From positions 3,779,001 to 3,843,000 of the forward strand of contig OZ017748.1 in NCBI GenBank assembly GCA_963969365.1: a stretch of 64,000 nucleotides of DNA, read 5' to 3'. The position numbers were made by a program, and so were the translations under genes. The first letter of the stretch is position 1. Each line of letters begins with the position of its first letter. The notes under the pieces are model-generated. The model was not told the DNA's origin. It was given only the letters and a program-made list of their open reading frames with translations, and ran no database searches. The stretch comes from Asterochloris sp. CNOR1. Taxonomy: Eukaryota; Chlorophyta; Trebouxiophyceae; Trebouxiales; Trebouxiaceae. Shown here one piece after another: positions 24,501-34,968 of the stretch.

Positions 24501-24640
24501 TACCAGGCAAGGTGCGATGCGCTTGCTGATTAGCAAGCGAGCCTCCCAATTATCACCAGCAAGTCTTAGGCCAGATGAGCAGCAGGCATCACAGCAGACA
24601 GCAGCTCCACCAGGAGCCCACCATAAAAGTAAAACCACTT
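9588..24640 (-). CDS. Large membrane-anchored calcineurin-like metallophosphoesterase (plant type)
   Basis: Resolved exons, 5' to 3': 24056-23915, 23497-23358, 22778-22636, 22136-21969, 21336-21209, 20709-20414, 20230-20077, 19800-19624, 19156-18871, 18259-18167, 17865-17692, 17335-17206, 16882-16735, 16232-16138, 15821-15652, 14932-14735, 14369-14184, 13966-13792, 13278-13141, 12838-12768, 12164-12052, 11562-11288, 10915-10796, 10269-10032, 9893-9588. All phases agree; they encode about 1,420 aa. One or two N-terminal exons remain unplaced between about 24.1 and 24.6 kb (a fitting piece lies near 24.39-24.46 kb). Order: several N-terminal membrane helices (VHLPSLQSMGFDV), PWYSGTSADMY, then the phosphoesterase core with FCADTGDGG, GGDLAYPNPS, IPGNHDWIDG, VTHQPRW and GDLHFYMRHS as metal ligands, then C-terminal membrane helices ending FGCYLYVSVGWFEV. 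It matches an uncharacterised land-plant family of about 1,000 aa; the extra length is Ser/Pro/Gly-rich inserts in exons 20709, 19156, 14932, 14369 and 13278. Substrate unknown. Confidence 0.88.
11953..12061. repeat. Tandem 42-bp repeat over an exon end (about 2.6 copies)
   Basis: Units start at 11953, 11995 and 12037 and share cactcaccaccaggcag. The last copy contains the true 3' end of metallophosphoesterase exon 12164-12052 and its donor. The other two are degenerate copies inside the following intron. Confidence 0.8.
14057..14269. repeat. Exon-end duplication into the adjacent intron
   Basis: Positions 14197-14269 lie in metallophosphoesterase exon 14369-14184. They are repeated with about a dozen changes at 14057-14132 in the downstream intron; both copies contain atagcctgcaga and ggcggggc. 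Confidence 0.85.
19252..19412. repeat. Tandem repeat of about 89 bp in a metallophosphoesterase intron
   Basis: Two close copies (starting about 19253 and 19342) share gcatttgaggc, gctgctgtcca-type and ccaagccatgctc blocks. A third, more diverged copy begins near 19175, at the 5' end of exon 19156 on its intron side. Confidence 0.75.
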
Positions 24641-25632
24641 TCGGTTGATTTCGTACTTCTGAATGATGCCCTGCAATTCACCAGGGAGCTCTCAGGAGCT
24701 GGACACGCTGTTTCCACATCAGGGCAGGACCCGAAATTGTCAGGCTGGGCCGCAACAAGTGAGAGAGCATCTCAATGCCTGAGCTTGCTTTGTGTCTCAC
24801 ACACAGCAAGATTGTGCTTGCTGCAGGCCACACCAGTTTGTGGCTGTGCAACAGCATCAGTCTGCTAAGGGGCTCCCAGGCCAGGCAAATGTCTGTCAGA
24901 GATCTACTACTGACCTGCATACTATCATAAAAGATGCAGGCTACCGCGAAAGCGGTGCAGATATACCTGCAGCAGTAGGAGGAACACTGTCTCTAGTGCT
25001 CAGATTGCAAAGGAATGGAAGGCATGAGGATAAGCAGCTTACACAGCAATCGTCGTGTGCTGAAGTAAGGGAAGCTGAGACATCCTCTTGGAGACAGGCC
25101 TGACACTGCCATTGGCCTTCTCCCTCATCTCGTCAGCTCCTCTTTGCTTTTGTGGCCTCTGTCAGGCTATATGCTCCGACAAACGTGGCATGTTCGCCTC
25201 AGAGGTTCTCACCTAGTCTGATAGCCGCTCATTGCTCAAGCAATGCAGCTCAGGGGAGTAACTCCTAACTCGAAAACTGAAACTGGTCAATGTGTGGTTT
25301 GTTGTTCCTGTATTTGATCACGTGTACCAGCTTTCCGAAAGCCTGACACAGACAGACTTGCCGCAGCAAGCGAGCGCAGGCATGGGATTTGGCATCAGTG
25401 AAAGCCCCCCATTTTCATGAAAGACGAACAGGAGAAAACCTTGGTTGAGCGGGCTGACATCACCCCCCATCTCGAGATACGGCGAAACCCAGATCCTGGC
25501 GTGCCGCAAATGCAGCCTGCATCAAACGTGTTCGAAGCTGAGACCGAAGCTGAGAAACTAACAGAAAGATGTATAGCATAAGACATTGTGCCGCTTGGGG
25601 CCAGACTACGGTGATCCAGCCTGCCTGAGCAG
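24641..25632. promoter_or_regulatory. Divergent intergenic region
   Basis: About 1 kb lies between the unplaced 5' end of the metallophosphoesterase gene (-) and the ATG of the receptor-like kinase (+). Both genes point away from it, so it should hold both promoters. No TATA box or other element could be assigned with confidence. Confidence 0.4.
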
Positions 25633-28600
25633 ATGACTGGAGGTGCACCAGCTGCTATGAGGGCCAAGGTCTGGATTGTGATCTTCTATGCGGCGCTGGG
25701 CCTCACAATGGGCCAGGGTCCCGTCACACCTCAGGCTTTTGGCAATCTTGGTTTTGGGCCCATACTGCGCCCTGGGGAGCTGGCTGGAGGGCAGTCAGTG
25801 CCTCTGTGCAATGTGACCTACCGCATGCTTGGCGCGGGTGAGCTGTCTGCCCTGAGCCCAACAGGCCCTTGAAGAGTCTGGCACTGCCCTTGAGCCTTAC
25901 ATCGCTGCTTTGGGCTAATTTTTCTGTGTAACCCAGCGCAGTCCCACTGTGCTCATCTCAGACACTACCCCATCACCAAATCCACCAATTGCGCAACACT
26001 GCAGGCCTGCTGCCCGTCACTGAGGCCTTCAAGGCTGCTGCCACGGCAGCGGTGGAGCAGCTGTTTGCCACCGGCAATCTCACGATCGACATCCTGAGCG
26101 TTGCTGGGGCACAGCCCGCGCCTGAAACAGTGGTGGGGGTAGCATCAGGTACCCAGCCAGCTGCTGTGATGCTGCATCATGCTCCAGCACTTCCTCAGGG
26201 CCATTGCAGCAGCCCCTCGGTTGCCAACTGAGGACAGGTGTTTGCCTCGGACGCCACTGCTACGCTGCTTGCTGCAGCAGTCACTTGCGTGCTTGCGTGT
26301 TGCCCAGCAGACATCAGGCCAGGCCAAGTTGCAGCTCCACTCAGTTCAAGAGGCGCATCCTCCCCAGAGCAGCAGCATCTGCTGTACTGAGTGCTCTATG
26401 GACGAGTGTTGGAGCTGGCGCTGTCATCTGACCTGAAGTCTTGAAGACCGCTCTCCCTGGCATGCAGGCCAGGGAAGAAAGCTGCTGAGAACAGTGGGGA
26501 ACGGCTATGGGGCGAAGAGCGTTAGCAGGGAGTTGCTGGCTGCTGAGCCGCCAGCAGCGAAGAGCATTGGCAGGGAGTTGCTGGCTGCTGAGCCGCCAGC
26601 AGCAAACAGCGGAGCAAGTGAGATCCATTTACAAGCAGTGGACAAAACCATTGGGGTCTTCCCATGATACCAACATGCTGATGGGAAGCTTGCCTGAGCT
26701 TGGCTGCATTGTGCTTCCGGCTGGGCCTAAGTATCGCAAGTAGCGTACAGGCACTTCTCACTTCAGGTTCTGCCTTCCTGATCTGCCTGCTGCTGTCTCC
26801 ACTGCCATCAGCATGCCACAGCCTGGTGAGACAATTTGGGGCGGGCAATCATGTGTATGTTGCCGACCGAAGCTGGGGCCAGCTGGCAAGTCAGGCAGGT
26901 CTTCAAAGAGCCAGCACATCTTGAGGAGCACACACAAGCGTCCTGGATGGCCGTCAGGGCGCAGCACCACTGCTGCTGGCCCTACCTAGCCAGCAACGCT
27001 GCTGGCTTGCTGCTTGCAGCCCTTCTGCTGCACATCAGCCAGCAGCCAGCGCCCATTTCTCATAGTCAAATGGTACTGCAGGCCAACATGAGACGAAGCG
27101 CCACCACCACAAGGACGCCTGATAATCCTGCCTCTCCCAGAGATGATCCTGCCTTACCCATAATTGCAGCAAGAGTCTCTCAGCAGCACCTGCTGAGGCC
27201 TGATAAGTCTTTGGAGTCACCGTGGTGGCCTGCACGCCTCAATCAGTCAGCAGCCTGCGCCTGTGTCTCACTGGGAACGGTCTGCTTGTCTGTAGGCACT
27301 CTGGCACCCAACGGGACCAGCATGAGACCTTCAGATGATGCACCTGTGTCTCACAGGGAATGGGTGCCTGCAAGCAGGTCCTCTTGCGCCCGACGGGACC
27401 AGCATGAGAACTGAACTTCAGATGATGCACCTGTATCTCACAGGGATCATGATGATTGCTATCATGCATGCAGGTCCTCTTGCGCCCAACGGGACCAGCA
27501 TGACCATGTCAGATGATGCGGTGGATGTCTTGGTGGCATCCAACTTCTCTGCCACTTCAGTGCTGCCAGCGTTGGGCTCCCCAGAGGCTCAGTTTCAGCA
27601 GTTGATGATGAATGTCTTGTGGGACTATGGATACACGGTGGGCTGCGTCACCCTGCACCAGGCCTTGTGCTGGTGCTTTGCACTGGTTGGGCAAGGTAGA
27701 CGGGTGGTCAGCAGTGGTCAACATTGGCGCCTAGAGATTGCAAATACTGTGCTTGTCCATGACTTACTCAGTGGAAACTGACTCGGTTGCCATGCTGCAG
27801 CTTGTCTGCCCTGCCAGCTCCTGTCCGTGCCCAAACATTCGGTCTGCAGCAGCTGATTTAGAGCTATCATAAGGCTCCTCAGGGTGACCGGCCACATGAC
27901 TGGCAGCAGCCGCTCTGGCCCTGGAACCTTCATGGCCTCTCTGACTCCTGCATCTCCAATGCACAGCGTGGTCTGAGCATGTCACTCAGCTGCTGCATGA
28001 CGCAAGCAGCTTCTGGAAATGTCTGCACACTTTGCAGCAGACATGGAGGGCTAGGGACTCCAACGCATGCTTCAATACAGCATCCTTGCGGAATGTACGG
28101 GCGCAGGAACCTGTGGCCTGTCAGGGGTCAAGCACCTCTTGCGGGGCATCACGTGATCCAAGATGGCAACTATCTGGTGCGCCTGCAGGTGGAGGTCCTC
28201 AGTCTTGGAGGTTGCCTACCCTCCTGTGAAGCTCTGCCCTACCTGGCACGGCTGGACCTTCCAGTGGTGCAGGCCGCTGAGCTCGCGATGCTGGTGAGCC
28301 TGCTTGTGCTAAGGCTGAGGTATGCAGCTTGCATGCGGCACTGGCCTGCGCTTTGTTCTTGTTTGTGGTTGGTCTGCCACACAGTCTGACTTGGTGTGGC
28401 TAGAGCAAGTGGCAGCTGTTGTTGGGCTGCTCTCTGCTGGCGTGCGGCCTGGGGCAGCTAATCTTCGGGCTTGCTGCCCTGCAGTGTTAGCTACCTGCAT
28501 CGCACCTGACCAGTTGACCGTTGGACCTCTTGGCTGTGCGCCCTGCAGGGCTGCGCCAGAACTGCTTTCTCTGGAACTGGCAGACTTGCAAGCATGCAAT

Positions 28601-31600
28601 CTCCAGCACTGGGTGCTCACTGCAGCTGCGATCATGTCTAACTCTGCAGGTGGAAAATGCTCCTCTACCCTTTGGGATTCATGCCCAGTCCGTTCTGGCC
28701 TTTGGTCTGGGCCAGCAGCTGACCACTCAGGCAGACACAGCTTACTTCAACATCACGGCAGTCCAGGAGCAGCCCTTGTCCACCACAGCTGGGGTGGGCA
28801 ACGTGACAGTCACTGTCATAGTGCAGCACGACACAGCCAAGTCCCTGTGGCAGGTGCGCACCAGGAACACAGCTGCATTGGGCCTGTCTGGGCTGGGCAG
28901 CGCTCCTGCACAGCGCCACTTGGCAGGGAGCAGCAGAGAGACCTGGCACTTCACTGCCTTGACGGGCTTCAATGAGAATGCAGAACTGCTTTTGGAGAGC
29001 TGCTTCCTGCCTGCCTGCGCGCCCCTGCCAAGCGCAGACAGCATGAATCAACATCGGGAAAGTGTGGCATGCAGGTCTTGACCGACATGCAGCTGACACC
29101 AGACACTGCCTCTTGTTTTGCTCCTGTTGAGCAGAACCTGGCAACTGCTGGCCTGCCAGTCAACGTGACAGTCCTGAACTGGACGAATCCCCTGCCCAAT
29201 GCCACCCTGTACGACATGGTGCGCTGGCATTGCTTTGTGTGCAGATCTCCATGGTTGCCTGCTCATCTGTCACCGATGTCTGCAGCTGATCACTGTCGTC
29301 TTCTTATGCTTAAATATCAGCCAGCAGGGCCCTCCGCTGTGTTAGACACACATCCAGTTCTGTCCAAATATGCACCAGGCTGCGGTGTCTTCTGCTGCTA
29401 ACAAACACTCCTGATGGCTGCCGCCTTGCCTGCTGACAGGTGGTCACATGGCTAGCCAACAACAACTCCACCAGCGCTGCTCTGCCTCAGACGACAAGGT
29501 GATCTTTACAAAAGTATCGCATATCGCGGAGATCTGGCAGCTCTTCAAGCATCTGCATGTGCTGTTGGGATGTATGCAACCTCAGCGTACAGCTGAGTGG
29601 CCTGTGCAGTTGCAAGGTGCTGATTTCTGACTTGCCTGCTCCAGCTGTATCCTCCTACCTGCAGGCACCGCGGAGTTGATGTGGGGGTGATTGTGGGTGT
29701 GGCTGGCGGCGCGCTATTGCTGGTCATGCTTACAGGGCTGTTCGTGGCAGGTCAGGAAAGGAAAATTATGCATGCTCAGCTCTGGTCATACACGTGTGTG
29801 AGGCGGTATGTCAGACAGCTGGACGGGGCTTGTTGCTGCCGTTTCTCTTGCCCTTCAGCCAGAAGGACCACAGTGTGTGTGCACCTGTACAGACGTGACA
29901 AAGTGTCGGCAGAGTCCAGGCACAGGACTTGTTGCTCTGCTTCATCTCTGCCTGGACCTCTGCATCATGTCTGTGCAGGTGCACACCTTGTGGCATGCTG
30001 CTTACTCGTGTCCAGTCCTGCTGTGAGCCGTGCCCTGACACAGCCCTGACACAGCGTGCCCTGACACAGCCCTGTCCTCTGACCGCAGGCCACCTGCTGC
30101 GCCGCCGCCGCCGCCTGCGAGAGGCTGCCTACAGGGACCAGGCCCTGCTGCCCCCAGGGAAGCGCAGTAAGGCCTCACCCAGCAGCTCTGCTCAGCTGTC
30201 CTCCGCAGATAGCAGCTCCCCATACTGCACGGGCAAGAGTCTTGCCTGCCATGGGAAGGGGGATGCGGCAGTCACGCTGGCAGCGCCTGCCAGCACCCAG
30301 GCCACACAGGACTCGGAGTCGACAGACTGGTCCGAGCGGAACTCAGAGCAGACTGTCACAGGTGCGCTGTGCTGGCTGCTGGAGACAGCGCTTGCATTGC
30401 AGCTTGTAGCCCAGAGGCTTGACATGCACTATGCAAGCCAGTGCTCTGGCAGGGCACCGGCACACAGGGGTCTCAGGCCTCAGGCCAGCAGTGCCGATAG
30501 GACCGTGCCTCCTGTGGTCCTACTGCCTCCTTGCTGACCCTGACAAGGTGGCAGCTTGCCTGTTCTGCACTCCCTTTGTGCAGTGCGATGCCTGCATGCT
30601 CTGAAGCAGTGGGGTCTCCCTTGTCCTGTGCAGGCTCTGCTCAGTGTGGGGACACAGATCTGCCTGCTGCCCTGGGGGCACACATGCACAGATCAACTGC
30701 CAATGTTTGCTCCCACTGAAAGGCCCGTCTGTCCTGAACAGGCGCTCTGGGTGCTGTGGGGACCTAACTGTGCCCTGAATGGATTGTTACTGAACAGTTC
30801 TGACTCTGCAGGCTCTGTACACTGCGGGGACATGGATGTCCCGGCCACGCTGGAGTGCGAGATGTGTGATGGGGGCACCAGCTGGATCCACATCTGCCTC
30901 CGGGCAGATGGCTCCCCTTGGAAACTGGGGAGCGGCGCCTTTGGCCAGGTCTTCAAGGTGCGGTACCCTGCATTGAGGCGTGCCTCACAAGTCCCTGAGC
31001 AGGATGGGCTTGTGTTGCCAGGGCAGAGAGGTGGTGGCCTCAGCAATGCAGTCTGTAAGGTCCTGGCCTGTGCCATAGTCAAGCTAACGATGCGGCTGCT
31101 GTGCATCGCCATACACAGTTGGTGGCCTCAGCAGGTCGTCTGTGAGGGCGGGCCTGTGCCACAGTCAGCCTGATGATGCAGCTGTTGTAGCTGATGCACA
31201 TCCAGACGCTCTGAGCATGATGCGGTGCTGCCTCTGCCTGCAATTTGGTGCTTGCCTGTGGGGGGTGTGACTGGCCAGAGTGCTGCTTTCATCCTGGGCC
31301 GCTCGGTGGTGCGCCAGCAGCCGCCTGAATGCCTGTGGTGGCCGCACTGCTAACCCCCCCTGCCCTGTGGCAGCACTTGCGCAAGGCATGCTGAGCAAAA
31401 CACCTCAGCTGCAGGAGCTTGCGCCCCTTAATTGCATGCACCTCTGGCAGCACGACATCTGGCGCTCAAGCCTGCAAGGGAGCCAGCACAATGTGACCTG
31501 TTCGATGCCTGCAGGCTGTCAGGGAGGGCAAGGAGGAGGTGGCAGTCAAGCTGCTGCCCATCGCAAATGCTGCGCAGCTGAAGGCAGTCCACAGGGTGGG

Positions 31601-34032
31601 CCTGTGCTTCCTGCAGTGCTGAGTGGGAGTGGCCAGTGCCGTTCAGCAGTCTGTCATGGGGCCCACGCCCTAAGTCAGTGTGCCAAGCAGCAGAAGTACC
31701 CTGTGCCACACTGCTGTGGCTCAGCTTCACAACCCTCAACGCCATATGCCTGGCGCCTTCCTGCAGTCCTCCGCTCCTATGGTGCATTTGCAGTATAGCA
31801 TCAGAGCTTGCCTGCCTGTTCCTGCGCTGCCCTGGTAATTTTCAGCACGATGCAGGCTGTTCTACCTGCAGGTTGAACCCCTTCATTGAGCCATGAGCTG
31901 TCAAGCAGAGCCCCTGGGCTCACAGAAGCCAAGCAGCGCCCTTGTCCAGCCAGTTCATGCCTGCCTGCAGGAGATCAAGCTCCTGCAAGTGACTAGGGAC
32001 AATCCACACCTGGTGAGCCTGCTGGGGTATCATGTGGAGGCAGACTACGCATTCCTCGTCCTGGAGCTGATGAGGGGGGGCGACCTGGGGCATGCCATCC
32101 CAACAGACCAGCACGGCATGCGCTGGTATGGCCACGGGCGGCATGTGGCGCTGGCCATAGCGCAGGGACTGCAGGGGCTGCACGCTAAGCAGGTGAGGAG
32201 CTGTTGTCGTGCCGCTGCAGCCGTGCTTGCTGGGGTGCCCCAGAGCCAGCACGCTGCGCAGGCGAGGGTTTGGGGTGGTGAGGACCATGGCATATCGGGG
32301 CTCAGATTGCTTCGGGCGGCATGTAACGCTGGCTGTGGCACAGTGGACTGCAGGGCCAGCATGCCAGGTGAGGTTCTGGTGTGTTCTGCTGCTGCAGCCT
32401 TGCTTGTAGTGGCTTAGGCAACTGCTGGCCTGCATTGGGCTGACCCGGAGTCAGCCTGTCACCTCAGAGGAAAAGGTGACTTGGGTGGCCATGTTTATGA
32501 TGGGCTGAATCCTAGCCATGGGAGCGTATGTGGCGCTGGGCGTGGTACAAGGGGCGCTGGGGCCGCACGCCAACCCCGTTCCGGCAGGTGAGGGGCTGCC
32601 AAGCCTGACTGCCACAAGCTAGCAGACCGCCTGGCGCCTGCACCAAGCTGCAGTGTGGTGGTGCATGGGGGTGCAAGGCTGCAAGGGTTTTTTCCGTGTT
32701 AGGGTTTAGAGGCCTGGGCCATGCCTGTGGGCAAGCGCTGGTCTGTCTGGGTCAGTCAGGACCTTTGGCCTCCTTGGATCAGCCCTGCAGGGCCGGCCTC
32801 TGCACCCTGCCTGTGACTTGGTGGGAGCATGTGCACTTTCTGTGGGCTGCCACGCCCACTTCTGCTGTCGTCAGCCTTGTCTGCTCCATCCACCGAGGCA
32901 GCTCTGCATTGCCATTGAACCTTGTGTTGTCCTTGACTCTCTGCCTATTGTCTTTGCCTTAAGTCTCCTCACACTGCTACTGGTGCTGTGCAGATTCAGC
33001 ATTTTGACCTCAAATCTGGGAACATTCTTCTCGACAGTGACTACACTGCAAAAATATCAGATGTGGGCCTCTCAAGGCTCATCAATGCAACATCCACAAC
33101 TCAGGCCACTGCCCCCGTGGGCACCTTTGCGTGAGTGCCTGCTTGCTTATTGTTCTGGCCAGGCACCTGTCCACCACTACTCAGCTGTGTCTGGTACAGC
33201 AGCCGCTTCCTAGGGAGACAATCACCTCCTTTTGCACAAGATGGGTTGCCCTTCCGTTCTCAGTGATTCCGGCTGACTGACGCTTGCCGTTGCAGACACT
33301 TGGTGTGTGTGCGTGACACCCTGTGATGCTGTGCGCGACCATCGCTTGCTCACTGCTGAGCCTGCATAAGCTCAGGTTGTGACGCATGAGTGCTGCCCCT
33401 ACAGTTACTCTGCGCCGGAGCTCCTCCTGGGGAACAGGGAGCCGTGCACCTATGCAGCCGACATGTACAGCCTGGGCGTCGTGCTGGTGGGTGCCTGCAT
33501 GTAGCACACTATCTGCCTCTGTGGTCAGCGCCGGGGTATGTTGGCGACTGGGTTTGCTGACTACTGTGCCGGTGCTGGGTGCAGTGCACCACCTGGCATG
33601 GGTGCTGCCTTCACCACTTGGTGGCCAGGGAGGCTGAGCAGATGCAGAGCCTCACAGTGTGTGATGGTTTGTGAAGTTTCATAGATACATCCACTGACAG
33701 GCTTGTTTGCCATGCAGTGGGAGATCGTGTGCGGGGAACAGCCTCGCAGGGGCCAGCTGCGGCATGCCATCGTGCCCAATGAGTGTCCCTCAGACATTGA
33801 CGCTTTGATAGACTCGTGAGTCCTGCCCTGGCACCGCCTGCTTTGCTGCTGCTTTGCAGATGCAGGTACCTCATCCATCACTCATGCGGCAACACCTGCA
33901 ACTTGCGGCCCGTCATTCAAGGCTCTCTCTGTGCCCTGCAGCTGCATCACCTTGCCAGCAGTGCATCGGCCAACAGCGGACGAAGCTGTGCACGTGATAC
34001 AACGTTGCCTTTACATCGAGGAGCCCTCGTAG
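25633..34032 (+). CDS. Receptor-like protein kinase (signal peptide, ectodomain, TM, TKL-type kinase)
   Basis: Sixteen exons with consistent phase: 25633-25837, 26005-26148, 27474-27637, 28189-28293, 28650-28853, 29075-29218, 29440-29498, 29665-29750, 30089-30361, 30812-30957, 31515-31595, 31971-32192, 32994-33130, 33405-33486, 33718-33815, 33942-34032; 746 aa. A signal peptide follows the ATG at 25633 or the in-frame ATG at 25657 (MRAKVWIVIFYAALGLTMG). The ectodomain (about 330 aa) is rich in N-x-S/T sequons (CNVTY, GNLTI, FNITA, VNVTVLNWT, PNATL). Exon 8 is the membrane helix (VDVGVIVGVAGGALLLVML), followed by a basic stop-transfer (LLRRRRRLRE). The kinase has LGSGAFGQVFK, EEVAVKLLP (the ATP-anchoring Lys), HFDLKSGNILLD, SDVGLSR and YSAPELLLG. 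The catalytic Asp and metal Asp are kept. HRD is HFD (non-RD) and DFG is DVG, variants common in chlorophyte TKL kinases. The ectodomain matches no family I know. Likely a plasma-membrane sensor; ligand unknown. Confidence 0.88.
26512..26601. repeat. Tandem repeat, 2 x 45 bp
   Basis: Two nearly identical units begin gcgaagagc at 26512 and 26557, in intron 2 of the kinase gene. Each contains a short hairpin of gctggc and gccagc. Confidence 0.9.
27256..27535. repeat. Three to four tandem copies of the start of kinase exon 3
   Basis: The true exon starts at 27474 (caggtcctcttgcgcccaac). Copies with the same acceptor-side sequence, cgggaccagcatga and tcagatgatgc occur at about 27293 and 27374, and a partial one near 27256. 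The unit is about 80-97 bp. The copy at 27374 keeps a usable-looking acceptor. Confidence 0.85.
32127..32600. repeat. Degenerate copies of the 3' end of kinase exon 12
   Basis: The exon end with its donor (32127-32215) reappears at about 32303-32400 and more weakly at about 32514-32600. Shared blocks include cgggcggcatgt, ggactgcaggg, caggtgagg and ctgctgcagcc. Confidence 0.75.
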
Positions 34033-34968
34033 ATGCTTTTCTGATCTCTGTTCCCGCCTCAATGTATCAGTTTGCAGCTTGCCCTTTGCGCTGCTGCCAA
34101 TTCATGGGTCAGTCTTTGTGGCAGCAGCACTGAGATTCACACTGCATCATTGTCGCAGCATTTTGGAGGTCTCCCCCTGGGCTATGTCTGGAGTCTGTCT
34201 GTGTGCTTGCTTGGCAGCGATCTAGCCTACAACTTCTGACAATATGTCTTTGTGAACCCACTTTGACCCCTTTTGCTCCTCATAGACAACATCGAACTGT
34301 CATTGCTGATACATGAAAACATGCGTGACCACGAACATGTTGTGGAATACTTAATCACATCAATAGAAGCGGAGGAGGAGGTCCAAGGCTTTGTCCCAAC
34401 AACATTGCTATGGTCAGCATTGACTGGTTCGGGGCCGGCATGAAGCAGATGCAAGCAGATGCTGTATTCTGCAGCGCTGACCCTTGCTGCCCCTAGTGTC
34501 ACTTCTGCCACGAAGCCTCAACAACAGCAGCGCTTTAGCTATATCGTGTCTGCAGCTTGCAGGAATGGCTTGTCAATGTTGCACATGTATTTATCACTGG
34601 CAAGCAGGTGTTGCAGGCAGCTGCCTTGTGTAGACATGCAGAGCCTCAATGCTCATCAGAGTGCCTTGCCAGTAACAGCCCCACCTCTGTCATGCTGCTG
34701 CACACACTAACCTTGTTTGTGGCACTGAAGCAGCCAGTGCTGCTCCATGTAGAGTGAGCTTGAGACATGCACTTCAGCAGTGTTCATTGCTTAACCAGCA
34801 GGGCTTTGCCCATTCATCAGCTGGTGTTCATGATGGTAGCGCACACCAGATGAAAAGCAGGGCTGCACTTGGAAACGTTGGAAGCGACTCTCTCTGTCTG
34901 GGGTCAATCGCTGCACCATCCAACTGGTGTCCAGCAAAGCTGCTCTTGCTAACAAGGACATCCTGTAC
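34033..34968. other. Convergent intergenic region, 3' UTRs only
   Basis: The kinase (+) and hexokinase (-) genes end here facing each other. No coding exon was recognised; the sequence should hold the two 3' UTRs. Confidence 0.5.

Noticed and set aside
30630-30770. An additional kinase exon before exon 10
   Set aside because: It resembles the start of exon 10 (caggctctgctcagtgtggg) but has no coherent frame, and exons 9 and 10 already join in phase.
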